Program-made: the position numbers and the translations under genes
Part shown: one piece after another, positions 1 through 8,050 of the stretch
Layout: every line of letters starts with the position of its first letter
How positions within the stretch are numbered: position 1 is the stretch's first letter
Notes under the pieces: model-generated
What the model saw: only the letters and a program-made list of their open reading frames with translations
What the model was told of the DNA's origin: nothing
Database searches by the model: none
From: Streptomyces sp. WAC05374
GTDB lineage: Bacteria; Actinomycetota; Actinomycetes; Streptomycetales; Streptomycetaceae
Assembly: GCF_004353505.1 (NCBI RefSeq)
Contig: NZ_SMNQ01000002.1
Span: 62,001 to 126,000 of the forward strand
DNA: 64,000 nt
Direction: 5' to 3'

Positions 1-1
1 G

Positions 2-349
2 GCCGTCGACCTCGATCCCTCGACCGTCACCAAGATGCTCCAGCGCCTGGAGCAGTCCGGCCATGTGCGCCGCTCCCCCGACCCCGCCGACCGGCGGGCC
101 GTCCTCGTGGAGGCCACCGGCGCGAGCTGCTCGCTGCACGCCGAGGTGAGCGGCGCCTGGAGCGACCTGGAGGAGCACACCCTCGCCGGGCTCGACGCGC
201 CCGAGCGCGCCGAGCTGGCCCGGCTGCTGGGCAAGGTCGAGGCGAACCTGTGCAAGGAGACCCTCGGCTGCCCCGGCATGCCGGGCGCTCCGGAGCCCGC
301 TCAGGACAGGACGTCCAGCGCCCGGTCCACGTCGGCGGCCGAGTTGTAG
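2..349 (+). CDS. MarR-family transcriptional regulator, C-terminal part (5' end outside window)
   Basis: The reading frame is open from the first bases of the window, so the N-terminus is missing. The visible part starts inside the winged helix: LDPSTVTKMLQRLEQSG is a recognition-helix segment and is followed by the wing RRSPDPADRRAVLVEAT, where the D-x-R-D/A-x-R type wing is characteristic of MarR proteins. The rest is the C-terminal dimerisation helix. The end (CKETLGCPGMPG) is rich in Cys and Pro. The stop overlaps the 3' end of the convergent aminotransferase gene by about 49 bp. Ligand and targets cannot be inferred. Confidence 0.8.
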   Translation, partial: AVDLDPSTVTKMLQRLEQSGHVRRSPDPADRRAVLVEATGASCSLHAEVSGAWSDLEEHTLAGLDAPERAELARLLGKVEANLCKETLGCPGMPGAPEPAQDRTSSARSTSAAEL

Positions 350-1344
350 AGGTGGAAGGCGGCCCGCAGATTCCCCGCGCGGGCCGAGACGACCACGCCC
401 GCCGCCGCCAGCTCGTCGTGGCGCGCCCCCAGGCCCGGGACGGCGACGATGGCCGAGTCGCCCGGCACCGGGCGGTGGCCGAGCGCCACGAGACCCTCGC
501 GGAAACGGGCGGCGAGCGCCGTGTTGTGGGCGTGCACGGCGTCGACGCCGATCTCGCCGAGCAGCCCGAGGGACCGCTCGGCCCCGTGGTACGCCAGGAA
601 GGCGGGCGGCTCGTCGTACCGGCGGGCCGAGCCGGCGAGCCGCGCGGCCGGGCCGTACGGATCGTCCAGGTCCTCGGCGGCGAACCAGCCCGCGTGGATG
701 GGCACCAGGGACTCCTGCGCCTCCTCGGTGACGGTGAGGAACGACGCGCCCCGGGGGCACATCAGGAACTTGAACCCGCCCGTCACGGTGTAGTCGTACG
801 CCCCCGCGTCCATCGGCAGCCACCCCGCCGACTGGGTCGTGTCGACGAGGGTGCGCGCCCCGTGCGCGGCCGCCGCCTCCCGTACCGCGGCCAGGGCGGC
901 CACGCGGCCGTCCGCGGACTGGACCGAGGAGAACGCCACCAGCGCCGTCCCCGGCCGTACCGCGTCCGCCAGGTCCTCCAGCGGCACGAACCGCGCCTTG
1001 AGGTCACCGCGCACCGCGAACGGCGTGATGAGCGAACCGAAGTCGCCGTCCACGAACAGCACCTCCGCCCCGGACGGCAGGGAGTTCGCCACCAGCCCCA
1101 CGTGCACGGCGACCGAACTGCCCACCGCGACCCGGTCCGGGGCCACGCCCGCCACCCGGGCGAAGCCGCGCCGCGCCCCGTCCACGGCCTCGAAGCTGCC
1201 GGACCCGCCCGCCGTGCCCGCGGCGAGCGCCTCGGTCAGCGCGGTGACGGCCGCCACCGTCCTGCGGGGCAGCAGGCCGCAGCGCGAGGTGTTCAGGTAG
1301 GTCAGCGAGGGCGCGAACTCGGCGCCGCCAAGGGGGGTTTCCAT
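301..1344 (-). CDS. PLP-dependent class V aminotransferase-like enzyme
   Basis: A 347-residue protein when started at the ATG at 1344 (METPLGGAEF), which fits the fold better than an upstream in-frame start. It belongs to the class V aminotransferase group (cysteine desulfurase, kynureninase and isopenicillin N epimerase relatives). The PLP lysine is visible in VTGGFKFLMCPRG near residue 205, preceded by the cofactor-contacting VDTTQSAGWLPMDAG segment. A C-terminal small domain follows. There is no conserved catalytic Cys like that of desulfurases, so desulfuration is unlikely. It is convergent with, and overlaps, the MarR fragment. The substrate is unknown. Confidence 0.8.
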   Translation of the reverse strand: METPLGGAEFAPSLTYLNTSRCGLLPRRTVAAVTALTEALAAGTAGGSGSFEAVDGARRGFARVAGVAPDRVAVGSSVAVHVGLVANSLPSGAEVLFVDGDFGSLITPFAVRGDLKARFVPLEDLADAVRPGTALVAFSSVQSADGRVAALAAVREAAAAHGARTLVDTTQSAGWLPMDAGAYDYTVTGGFKFLMCPRGASFLTVTEEAQESLVPIHAGWFAAEDLDDPYGPAARLAGSARRYDEPPAFLAYHGAERSLGLLGEIGVDAVHAHNTALAARFREGLVALGHRPVPGDSAIVAVPGLGARHDELAAAGVVVSARAGNLRAAFHLYNSAADVDRALDVLS

Positions 1345-1481
1345 GCCCCTACCCTGATCGGCGGGCGGCGCCGGGTCAATCACGCGAAGTGCCGTGCGGT
1401 TGCCGGGGTTCGAGGCGCGCGTGATGCTGGAGGTGGAGCTCCGCGCAGCCATACGCACCACTTCAGGCGGGAGTCCAGGCC

Positions 1482-2402
1482 ATGATCGATCCCGTACAGG
1501 TCCTGTGGTCACCGGCGGGTGTGACCTTGACGTCCCTGGGGTCGCAGCCCTGGGTCGATCCGCACACCAGCGACGGCGACACGCCCAAGATCAGGATGCC
1601 GGTCCGCATGCTCTCCGTGGACACCCCGGAGGTGACCGCGGAGGACGACGAGGGCGCCGCGAAGGTCGACGAGGACTTCGCGCAGCTCGCCGAGTGGATA
1701 CGCAAGGGCGTCGCGCCCATCTCCCACGGGCTCGCCGACTTCGTGCTGCCGAAGCTGGAGACCAGCAAGGCGGGCACCCTGCAGTTCCGGCAGGGCAAGG
1801 CAGCGTCCGCGTTCAGCCGCAAGAACATGAAGGCGCGGCTCGACAGGCCCGGCAACAAGCCGGACCGGAACCTCTTCATCCGTGTCGCCGACACCCCCTT
1901 CGCCCCCGACAACCGTCTGCTGGCGTACCTCGCGCCCAACTACTCCCCGGCCGAACTCGCCGGGCTGACGCGTGAGCAGCGGGCGACGTTCAACCTGGAC
2001 CTGGTCGCGGCCGGCTGGTCACCGACCTTCATCCTCTACCCCACCGTCCCGGGCGAGCTCGACCTGCCCATCCTGCTGTCCGCCGCCGAGAAGGCGATGA
2101 CGGAGCAGCTCGGCATCTGGGAGGAGCCGGCCACGCTGCTGGCGTACGAGTACCGGGCGATGGAGAAGCTGCACGGCGTCACGGCGAAGAAGGTCGCCAA
2201 GGATCCGGATCTGAAGCCGGCCGACCTGTTCTCCTGGCGGGAGCGGTACTGCGTGGACATGCGCACGCGGGTGCTCCACGGGCCGGAGGACTGGTTCCGC
2301 GTCGACCCGGTCTACCGGCTGTGGATCTGGCCGCAGGACGTCCCCGAGGCCGTGGCACGGCTCAACCTGACGCCGTCCGCGAGGCTCGTGGGCGCCGACT
2401 GA
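1482..2402 (+). CDS. Thermonuclease-like (SNase-fold) protein, divergent
   Basis: 306 residues. The segment VRMLSVDTPEV near residues 40-50 resembles the Arg/Asp-Thr-Pro-Glu catalytic strand of staphylococcal nuclease-type domains. NRLLAYLAP and FNLDLVAAGWSP further on resemble the R-x-LAYI and N-x-x-L-V-x-x-G-W/L-A segments of the same family. Between and after these are insertions and a C-terminal extension of about 100 residues with many aromatic residues. There is no signal peptide, so it would act in the cytoplasm. The assignment rests on short motifs only. A non-catalytic relative is possible. It converges with the RibD-type reductase gene with a 9-bp gap. Confidence 0.55.
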   Translation: MIDPVQVLWSPAGVTLTSLGSQPWVDPHTSDGDTPKIRMPVRMLSVDTPEVTAEDDEGAAKVDEDFAQLAEWIRKGVAPISHGLADFVLPKLETSKAGTLQFRQGKAASAFSRKNMKARLDRPGNKPDRNLFIRVADTPFAPDNRLLAYLAPNYSPAELAGLTREQRATFNLDLVAAGWSPTFILYPTVPGELDLPILLSAAEKAMTEQLGIWEEPATLLAYEYRAMEKLHGVTAKKVAKDPDLKPADLFSWRERYCVDMRTRVLHGPEDWFRVDPVYRLWIWPQDVPEAVARLNLTPSARLVGAD

Positions 2403-2411
2403 CGAACCCGG

Positions 2412-2975
2412 CTAACGCACCCGGCCGTACCGCAGGAGCACCACACCGTTGCCGAAGGCCCGCGTCTCGGTGAGCCGGAGGGAGGCCCTGGCGTCGGTGT
2501 CCTGGAACAGGGGTTTGCCCCGGCCGATGAGCACGGGATGCACGTAGACGCGGTACTCGTCGATGAGGTCGTGCCGCCGGAACGCCGCCGCGAGGTCGGC
2601 GCCGCTGAGCGAGAGCCCGCCCGGGTACCGCTCCTTGAGCGCCGCGACGTCCCCGGGGTCCACGTCCCGGAGGACGGTGGTGTTCCAGGCGGCCTCCTGG
2701 AGGGTGCTGGAGAAGACGTACTTGGGCTTGTCCCGCCAGATGCCCGCGAACTCCCGCATGGCGCCGGTGACGGCGGGGTCGGAGTCGGCCGTCGGCCAGT
2801 ACCCCGCCATCAGCTCGTGGGTGACGCGCCCGGAGATGAAGGCGCCCATGGCGGCGAGCTGTTCGTTGAAGTGGAGGTGCAGTTCCTCGTCGACCACGTG
2901 CCAGGAGATGTCCCGGTCCGGCCCTTCGATGAAGCCGTCCAGGGACACTCCGGCGAACAGGATGATGTCGCCCAT
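2412..2975 (-). CDS. Dihydrofolate reductase-like (RibD C-terminal domain) family protein
   Basis: 187 residues, full length for the RibD_C/YyaP-YwjB family of small cytoplasmic NADPH-dependent reductases. The start IILFAGVSLDGFIEG is the typical first strand with the S-x-D-G-F signature. The middle has an MGAFISGRVTHEL helix, and the C-terminal HPVLIGRGKPLFQD segment is the family's conserved cofactor-side loop. It is separated by 3 bp from the upstream remnant methyltransferase gene on the same strand, so the two are probably co-transcribed. The physiological substrate of such stand-alone proteins is usually unknown. Confidence 0.85.
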   Translation of the reverse strand: MGDIILFAGVSLDGFIEGPDRDISWHVVDEELHLHFNEQLAAMGAFISGRVTHELMAGYWPTADSDPAVTGAMREFAGIWRDKPKYVFSSTLQEAAWNTTVLRDVDPGDVAALKERYPGGLSLSGADLAAAFRRHDLIDEYRVYVHPVLIGRGKPLFQDTDARASLRLTETRAFGNGVVLLRYGRVR

Positions 2976-2978
2976 CGA

Positions 2979-3389
2979 TTACCTCGTCTCCGCGGTGGTC
3001 GCGACGTAATGGACGTTCAGCGGGTCCCCCTCGACCCACCCTCGACGCCGGTGAAGCCCGTAGGGCATCATCCCGGCGAGGTTGTCGGGGCCGGCGGCCG
3101 TGGTGAGCGAGGCCGCGTGTTCCGGCGGCAGCCGGTACGTCGCGTCCTGTGGCCGGTACTCCACGATGCCGCCGACCACCATGCCGCCGAGCCACTCGCG
3201 CACGTACCGCTCGTGGAGATCCGCCGCCCGGGCGATGTCCTCGCTGGTCGCGGGCGGCAGGGCGCTCATGGTGTCGAACAGGCCGGTCTGGTGCCCGACG
3301 CTGGTGAGGAGGGCGAGTGCCCCCTTGTTCAGCGCGTCGACCATGAGGTCGGCGAACGCCTCCTGCCGGGCGGTGTCCGGGGACGGCAT
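2979..3389 (-). pseudogene. Winged-helix/SAM methyltransferase gene with the catalytic core deleted in frame
   Basis: The 136-residue product starts like a class I SAM methyltransferase with an N-terminal winged helix: [16 protein letters not shown], then [19 protein letters not shown], then [12 protein letters not shown]. After about residue 109 ([10 protein letters not shown]) it jumps to [15 protein letters not shown], which looks like the last beta-strand of the same family. Relatives are normally around 350 residues with the GxGxG SAM site between these two segments. That whole part is absent while the frame is kept. I read this as an internal deletion. The product can at most be a stray winged-helix domain. 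Its stop is 3 bp from the next gene's start. Confidence 0.65.
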
Positions 3390-3534
3390 GATCCCTCCAC
3401 TCGTCGTACCGTTTCGCTCCTGTTCGTCACGTTACGCCGTGTTCACCGCCGTGCCCCTTACGGATCGGTGACGGCGAGCCGCGGCAGCAGGTGGCCGCCG
3501 GGCGCCCGGCGGCTGCGGGCCGGCCCGGCCGGGC

Positions 3535-4449
3535 TCAGGCGCGACTGCGGTACTGGCCGGGGGCCATGCCGTACTCGCGCTTGAAGGCCTTGGCGAAGGC
3601 GAACTCCGAGGTGTAGCCGGAGCGTTCGGCGACCGAGCGCAGCGGGGCGTCGTCCTCGCGCAGCAGCCGGCCGGCCGTCGTCATGCGCCACCAGGTCAGG
3701 TACGCCAGCGGTGGCTGCCCGGTCAGGGCGGTGAAGCGCCGGGCGAAGGCCGCCCGGGACAGGCCCGCCTCCGCCCCGAGCCCCTCCACCGTCCAGGGGT
3801 GGGCCGGGTCGCGGTGGATGGCCTGAAGGGCGGCGGTGACGGCCGGGTCGCCGAGGGCGCCGGCCCAGCCGGTGGGGTCGTCCGCCCGTTCCCTCAGCCA
3901 CCAGGTGCGCAGCAGGTAGACCAGGAGCGTGTCGAGGAGGGCGGGCACGATGGCGTCGGAACCGCACCCGGGGTTGGCGAGTTCGGCGCCGAGCAGGTCG
4001 ACGACGGCGCGGACGGAGGCGTACTCACCGACCCTGGCCGGCAGGTGGATCACGTCCGGCAGGTCGGCCAGCAGTGGGTGGGCCCGCGCCCTGCTCAACT
4101 GGTAGGCGCCGCACAGCAGGAGGTTCGCGGGCCGCCCGTGGGAGCGCCCCGGGTCCGGCACGGGCGGCCAGGTGCCGTCGGGCCGCACGGTGAACTCCCG
4201 CAGCGGGGTGGCCGGGTCGTCGGCGAGCCCGTGCCCGTAGCCGTGGGCGAGGAAGACCACGTCCCCGGGGCCGAGCCTGCGGGGAGCGGCGTCGTCGGTC
4301 AGCAGCCAGGCGGAGCCCTGGAGGACGACGTGGAAGCCCGCCCCCTTGCTCGCCGGGAAGCGCACGCCCCAGGGGGCGTACCGGACGGAGCGCGACGAGT
4401 GGGGGCGACCCGTGCGCATGGCGGCGATGACGTCGCTCAGCACATCCAT
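3535..4449 (-). CDS. AraC-family transcriptional regulator with N-terminal cupin
   Basis: 304 residues from the ATG at 4449 (MDVLSDVIAAMRTG). The N-terminal half is a cupin sensor (VVLQGSAWLLTDD, LGPGDVVFLAHGYGHGL). The C-terminal hundred residues form the double helix-turn-helix of AraC proteins, with WTVEGLGAEAGLSRAAFARRF as the first and LRSVAERSGYTSEFAFAKAF as the second recognition motif. It ends in YGMAPGQYR, the usual AraC tail. The gene is divergent from the quinone oxidoreductase gene at 4551 with a 100-bp shared control region, so regulation of that gene is the simplest reading. Confidence 0.9.
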   Translation of the reverse strand: MDVLSDVIAAMRTGRPHSSRSVRYAPWGVRFPASKGAGFHVVLQGSAWLLTDDAAPRRLGPGDVVFLAHGYGHGLADDPATPLREFTVRPDGTWPPVPDPGRSHGRPANLLLCGAYQLSRARAHPLLADLPDVIHLPARVGEYASVRAVVDLLGAELANPGCGSDAIVPALLDTLLVYLLRTWWLRERADDPTGWAGALGDPAVTAALQAIHRDPAHPWTVEGLGAEAGLSRAAFARRFTALTGQPPLAYLTWWRMTTAGRLLREDDAPLRSVAERSGYTSEFAFAKAFKREYGMAPGQYRSRA

Positions 4450-4508
4450 GGCCGCACCGTACCGCTCCCCGCGCCCGGCGAGACGATCGGGCATGCTCCG
4501 AAGCCTTT

Positions 4509-4550
4509 GAGACATGGTTCGTCTCGCGCGGCCCGCATAGCGTCGCCGTC
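4509..4550 (+). promoter_or_regulatory. Promoter region between AraC regulator and oxidoreductase genes
   Basis: The short gap contains a TAGCGT -10-like hexamer at 4538-4543, seven bases before the ATG at 4551. A TGGTTC hexamer 17 bp upstream of it is a weak -35 candidate. The inverted repeat GAGAC-N7-GTCTC (4510-4526) surrounds that -35 position. Such placement suits a regulator, probably the adjacent AraC protein, acting on the oxidoreductase promoter. The transcript would have almost no leader. Assigned by eye only. Confidence 0.45.
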
Positions 4551-5552
4551 ATGACATCAACGACGGATACCACCACGGCAGTTGTCTTCCACGAGCTCGG
4601 CGGTCCGGAGGTCCTCCGGGTGGAGGACGTGGAGCTGCGCGCACCGGGCCCGGGCGAAGTCCGCTTCCGCGTCGAGGCGATCGGCCTGAACCGGGCCGAG
4701 GCCCTCTTCCGCTCGGGCACCTACTACTACCCGGCCACCCTTCCCGGCTCGCGGCTCGGCTACGAGGCGGCGGGGGTGGTGGAGGCGGTCGGCGAGGGCG
4801 TGGACGGCTTCGCGCCGGGCGACCCGGTGATGGCGGCGGCCAACTTCGACTTCGGCGTCCACGGCGTGTACGCGGAGCGGGTCGTGCTCCCCGCGGAGTC
4901 GGTGGTCCACCGCCCCGCGGGCGTGGACGCCGTGACGTCGGCGGCGGTGTGGCTGACGTACTCCACCGCGTACGGCGGCCTGCTGGAGACGGGCGGTCTG
5001 GGGCCCGGGGACCACGTGCTGATCACGGGCGCGTCCAGCGGGGTGGGGACGGCGGCCCTCCAGATCGCCAACCGGGCCGGGGCGGTGCCGATCGCCACCA
5101 CCCGCACCGACGCCAAGCGGCAGCGGCTGCTCGACCTGGGCGCCGCCCATGTGATCACCACGGACGGGGCGGACCTGGTGGAGGAGGTGCGCGCGATCAC
5201 CGGCGGGCGGGGCGCCGAGCTGGCCTTCGACGCGATCGGCGGCCCCGCCTTCCGGACCCTGGGCGACGCCCTGGTGGCGGGCGGGACGATGGTGCTGTAC
5301 GGGTGGCTGGACCCGCGTCCGGTGGAGCTGTCCAGGAACTGGCCGCTGACCGTGCACACCTACGCCAACGGGGCGTTGATGCGCACGGAGACCGGCCGCC
5401 GCCGCGCCGCCGGGTTCATCGGTTCCGGGCTGCGCGACGGCTCGCTCGCGCCCGTGATCGCCGAGACGTTCGACGGGCTGGGGCGGATGGTGGACGCCCA
5501 CCGGCTGATGGAGTCCAACACCCACACCGGCAAGATCGTCGTCCGGGTCTGA
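4551..5552 (+). CDS. Zinc-independent MDR-type NADPH:quinone oxidoreductase
   Basis: 333 residues, the normal length for quinone-oxidoreductase-like medium-chain dehydrogenases. The N-terminal GroES-like domain carries GPEVLRVEDVELRAPGPGEV and GLNRAEALFRSG. The Zn-coordinating Cys/His set of alcohol dehydrogenases is missing. The Rossmann domain begins at DHVLITGASSGVGTAALQIA, with the motif GASSGVG instead of GxGxxG, as in the QOR group. It would reduce quinones or enones in the cytoplasm with NADPH. It is divergent from an AraC regulator, consistent with inducible control. The end of the gene is followed directly by a 15-bp tandem repeat. Confidence 0.88.
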   Translation: MTSTTDTTTAVVFHELGGPEVLRVEDVELRAPGPGEVRFRVEAIGLNRAEALFRSGTYYYPATLPGSRLGYEAAGVVEAVGEGVDGFAPGDPVMAAANFDFGVHGVYAERVVLPAESVVHRPAGVDAVTSAAVWLTYSTAYGGLLETGGLGPGDHVLITGASSGVGTAALQIANRAGAVPIATTRTDAKRQRLLDLGAAHVITTDGADLVEEVRAITGGRGAELAFDAIGGPAFRTLGDALVAGGTMVLYGWLDPRPVELSRNWPLTVHTYANGALMRTETGRRRAAGFIGSGLRDGSLAPVIAETFDGLGRMVDAHRLMESNTHTGKIVVRV

Positions 5553-5557
5553 GGCGA

Positions 5558-5627
5558 CCGGGGCCCGAGCCGCCGGGGCCCGAGCCGCCGGGGCCCGAGC
5601 CGCCGGGGCCCGAGCCGCCGGGGCCCG
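5558..5627 (+). repeat. 15-bp tandem repeat, 4.7 copies, between convergent genes
   Basis: Four identical units of CCGGGGCCCGAGCCG start at 5558, 5573, 5588 and 5603, followed by a 10-bp partial unit ending at 5627. The array fills exactly the gap between the stop of the oxidoreductase gene (5552) and the stop of the aldehyde dehydrogenase gene (5628). Each unit contains the palindrome GGGCCC, so either strand can fold into GC-rich hairpins. It may serve as a bidirectional terminator and is likely to vary in copy number. Confidence 0.9.
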
Positions 5628-7169
5628 TCAGGAGCCGGACGGGTGCTCCGGCCGGCCGTCGACCCGGCGCGGCAGGCCGAGCGGGTTGTCGTCGCGCAGC
5701 TCCGGCGGCAGCAGCGCCTCGGGGGTCGACTGGTAGGTGACGGGGCGCAGCCAGCGTTCCACGGCGGTGCCGCCGACGGAGGTGGAGGTGGAGGTGGTGG
5801 CCGGGTAGGGGCCGCCGTGGTGCTGGGCGGGGGCGACGGCGACGCCGGTGGGCCAGCCGTTGACGAGGACGCGGCCGGCGAGCGCGGTGAGCTCGGCGAG
5901 GATGCCGGCGCCCCGGCCCTTCCCGGCGGCCTCCTCGGTGGAGAGGTGGACGGTGGCGGTGAGGTTGCCGGGCAGACGGGACAGGACGGCGGTGACCTCG
6001 TCGGCGCCCTCGTACCGGGCGACGACGGTGACCGGGCCGAAGCACTCCTCCAGCAGCAGGTCGTGCGCGCCCTCCTCGGCGAGCCTGGCGGCCGGCACGG
6101 TGAGGAAGCCGGGGCTGACGGTGTGCTCGCCCCCGGCGCCGGGCGTGACGGGGGCGTCGACGTCCGGGAGCGCGGCGCGCTCGGCGACGCCGGCGACGAA
6201 GTTGTCCCGCATCCGGTGGTCGAGGAGCACGCCCTCGCCGGCGTCCTTGACCGCGCCGGCGAGGGAGCCGACCAGTGCGTCGCCGTCCGCGCCGGCGGGC
6301 GCCAGCACCAGGCCGGGCTTGACGCAGAACTGGCCGGTCCCGAGGGTCATGGACCCGGCGAGTCCGGTGCCGATCCGCTCGGCGCGCTCGGCGGCGGCCG
6401 CCTCGGTGACCACGACCGGGTTGAGGGAGCCCAGCTCGCCGTGGAAGGGGATGGGCACGGGGCGGGCGGCCGCCGCGTCGAAGAGCGCCCGTCCGCCGCG
6501 TACCGAGCCGGTGAACCCGGCGGCCGCGACCAGCGGGTGCTTCACCAGTGCGACGCCCGCGTCGAAGCCGTGGACGAGGCCGACCACGGCCTGCGGGATG
6601 TCGTGCTGCGCGGCGGCCTGGCCGAGGACGGCGGCGACCAGCTCGGAGGTGGCCGGGTGGTCGGGGTGGGCCTTGACGACGACGGGGCAGCCGGCGGCGA
6701 GCGCGCTGGCGGTGTCGCCGCCGGGCACGGAGAAGGCGAAGGGAAAGTTGGAGGCGGCGTAGACGGCGACGACGCCGAGCGGCACCTTGTAGCGGCGCAG
6801 GTCCGGGACGGGGGGTGTGGCGGTGTCGTCGGGGTGGTCGATGATGACGTCGAGGAAGGCGCCCTCGTCGACGATCCCGGCGAAGGCCCGCAACTGGTAG
6901 CACGTGCGGGCCAGTTCACCGGTGAGGCGGGCGGGGCCGAGGGCGGTCTCGGCGTCGGCCACCGCCACCAGCCGGTCCCTGGCCTCGTCGAGGAGACCGG
7001 CGGCGGTCCGCAGGAACGCGGCGCGCACGGCGCGGTCGGCGAGCGCTCCCCGGGCGGAGTGCGCGGCGCGCACCACGCGGTCGATGTCGCCGGCCGTCGC
7101 TTCGACGGCAACCTGTTCCCGCCGCTTCCCGGTTCGGGGGTCGACACTCCAGACTTGTGCTGCTGACAC
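5628..7169 (-). CDS. Alpha-ketoglutarate semialdehyde (2,5-dioxovalerate) dehydrogenase
   Basis: 513 residues of the aldehyde dehydrogenase superfamily, NADP-type KGSADH branch. The general-base Glu is in FHGELGSLNPVV and the catalytic Cys in GTGQFCVKPGL, the form typical of 2,5-dioxovalerate dehydrogenases. YAASNFPFAFSVPGGDTASA is the nucleotide-binding region. The enzyme oxidises alpha-ketoglutarate semialdehyde to alpha-ketoglutarate, the last step of oxidative uronate/aldarate, L-arabinonate and xylonate routes. That fits the kdgD/udh and dehydratase genes 23-30 kb away. The GTG start has a GGAAGGA ribosome-binding site. The gene is divergent from an IclR regulator. Confidence 0.85.
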   Translation of the reverse strand: MSAAQVWSVDPRTGKRREQVAVEATAGDIDRVVRAAHSARGALADRAVRAAFLRTAAGLLDEARDRLVAVADAETALGPARLTGELARTCYQLRAFAGIVDEGAFLDVIIDHPDDTATPPVPDLRRYKVPLGVVAVYAASNFPFAFSVPGGDTASALAAGCPVVVKAHPDHPATSELVAAVLGQAAAQHDIPQAVVGLVHGFDAGVALVKHPLVAAAGFTGSVRGGRALFDAAAARPVPIPFHGELGSLNPVVVTEAAAAERAERIGTGLAGSMTLGTGQFCVKPGLVLAPAGADGDALVGSLAGAVKDAGEGVLLDHRMRDNFVAGVAERAALPDVDAPVTPGAGGEHTVSPGFLTVPAARLAEEGAHDLLLEECFGPVTVVARYEGADEVTAVLSRLPGNLTATVHLSTEEAAGKGRGAGILAELTALAGRVLVNGWPTGVAVAPAQHHGGPYPATTSTSTSVGGTAVERWLRPVTYQSTPEALLPPELRDDNPLGLPRRVDGRPEHPSGS

Positions 7170-7196
7170 CGCTACGTCCTTCCAGCCCTACGAGGT

Positions 7197-7214
7197 TGTT
7201 CGGTATTCTGAACA
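7197..7214 (+). promoter_or_regulatory. Probable IclR-type operator (palindrome)
   Basis: TGTTCGGTATTCTGAACA lies in the 110-bp gap between the divergent aldehyde dehydrogenase and IclR genes. The outer five bases of each arm (TGTTC and GAACA) match perfectly, and several inner positions are also symmetric. The site is 29 bp upstream of the dehydrogenase start and 66 bp upstream of the regulator start. IclR-family proteins bind such A/T-flanked palindromes, so control of both genes by the neighbouring regulator is likely. Confidence 0.65.
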
Positions 7215-7279
7215 GCGTTCCTGATGATGAATGGGACTCTATTGACGGGCGCGGCGTGTCACAAGAGGGGCGAGGGCGA

Positions 7280-8050
7280 ATGTCAGCTACCGAATCCGGC
7301 GGAGCACAGGTCAAGTCCGCGGTCCGTACGGTGGAACTGCTCGAGTACTTCGCGGGCAGCCCCGGCATGCACTCCCTGGCCGCCGTCCAGGAGGCCGTCG
7401 GCTACCCCAAGTCCAGCCTGTACATGCTGCTGCGCACCCTGGTGGAGCTCGGCTGGGTGGAGACGGACGCCACGGGCACGCGGTACGGCATCGGCGTGCG
7501 CGCCCTGCTGGTGGGCACCTCGTACATCGACGGCGACGAGGTCGTCGCCGCCGCCCGCCCCACCCTGGACCGGCTCTCCGACGACACCACCGAGACCATC
7601 CACCTCGCCCGGCTCGACGGCACCAACGTCGTCTACCTCGCCACCCGCCAGTCCCAGCACTACCTGCGCCCCTTCACCCGCGTCGGGCGCCGGCTGCCCG
7701 CCCACTCCACCTCCCTCGGCAAGGCGCTGCTGGCCACGTACGGGGACGAGCAGGTGCGCAAGATGCTCCCGGAGACGCTCCCGGCGCTCACCGAGCACAC
7801 CATCACCGACCGCGAGAAGCTCATCGAGGAGCTCCACTCCATCCGCGAGCAGGGCTACGCCGTGGACCGCGAGGAGAACACCCTCGGCCTGCGCTGCTTC
7901 GGCGTCGCGATCCCGTACCGCACCCCCGCGCGGGACGCCATGAGCTGTTCCGTACCGGTCGCCCGGCTCACCCCGGCGCACGAGCAGATGATCAAGGACG
8001 CGCTCTTCGACGCCCGCGACCGGCTGACGCTCGCGACCCGGCGCCTCTGA
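7280..8050 (+). CDS. IclR-family transcriptional regulator
   Basis: 256 residues from the ATG at 7280 (MSATESGGAQVKSAVRTV), preceded by GAGGGCGA. The N-terminal winged helix is clear: RTVELLEYFAGSPGMHSL, then a recognition helix in VGYPKSSLYMLLRTLVELGW. The C-terminal IclR effector domain includes HLARLDGTNVVYLA, LPAHSTSLGKALLA and EENTLGLRCFGVAIPY, the usual ligand-pocket segments. It is divergent from the semialdehyde dehydrogenase gene and is expected to sense a sugar acid or intermediate of that pathway. The next gene starts on the last base of its stop codon. Confidence 0.92.
   Translation: MSATESGGAQVKSAVRTVELLEYFAGSPGMHSLAAVQEAVGYPKSSLYMLLRTLVELGWVETDATGTRYGIGVRALLVGTSYIDGDEVVAAARPTLDRLSDDTTETIHLARLDGTNVVYLATRQSQHYLRPFTRVGRRLPAHSTSLGKALLATYGDEQVRKMLPETLPALTEHTITDREKLIEELHSIREQGYAVDREENTLGLRCFGVAIPYRTPARDAMSCSVPVARLTPAHEQMIKDALFDARDRLTLATRRL

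Noticed and set aside
5558..5627. CRISPR array
   Set aside because: Units are contiguous 15-mers without spacers and no cas genes are present.
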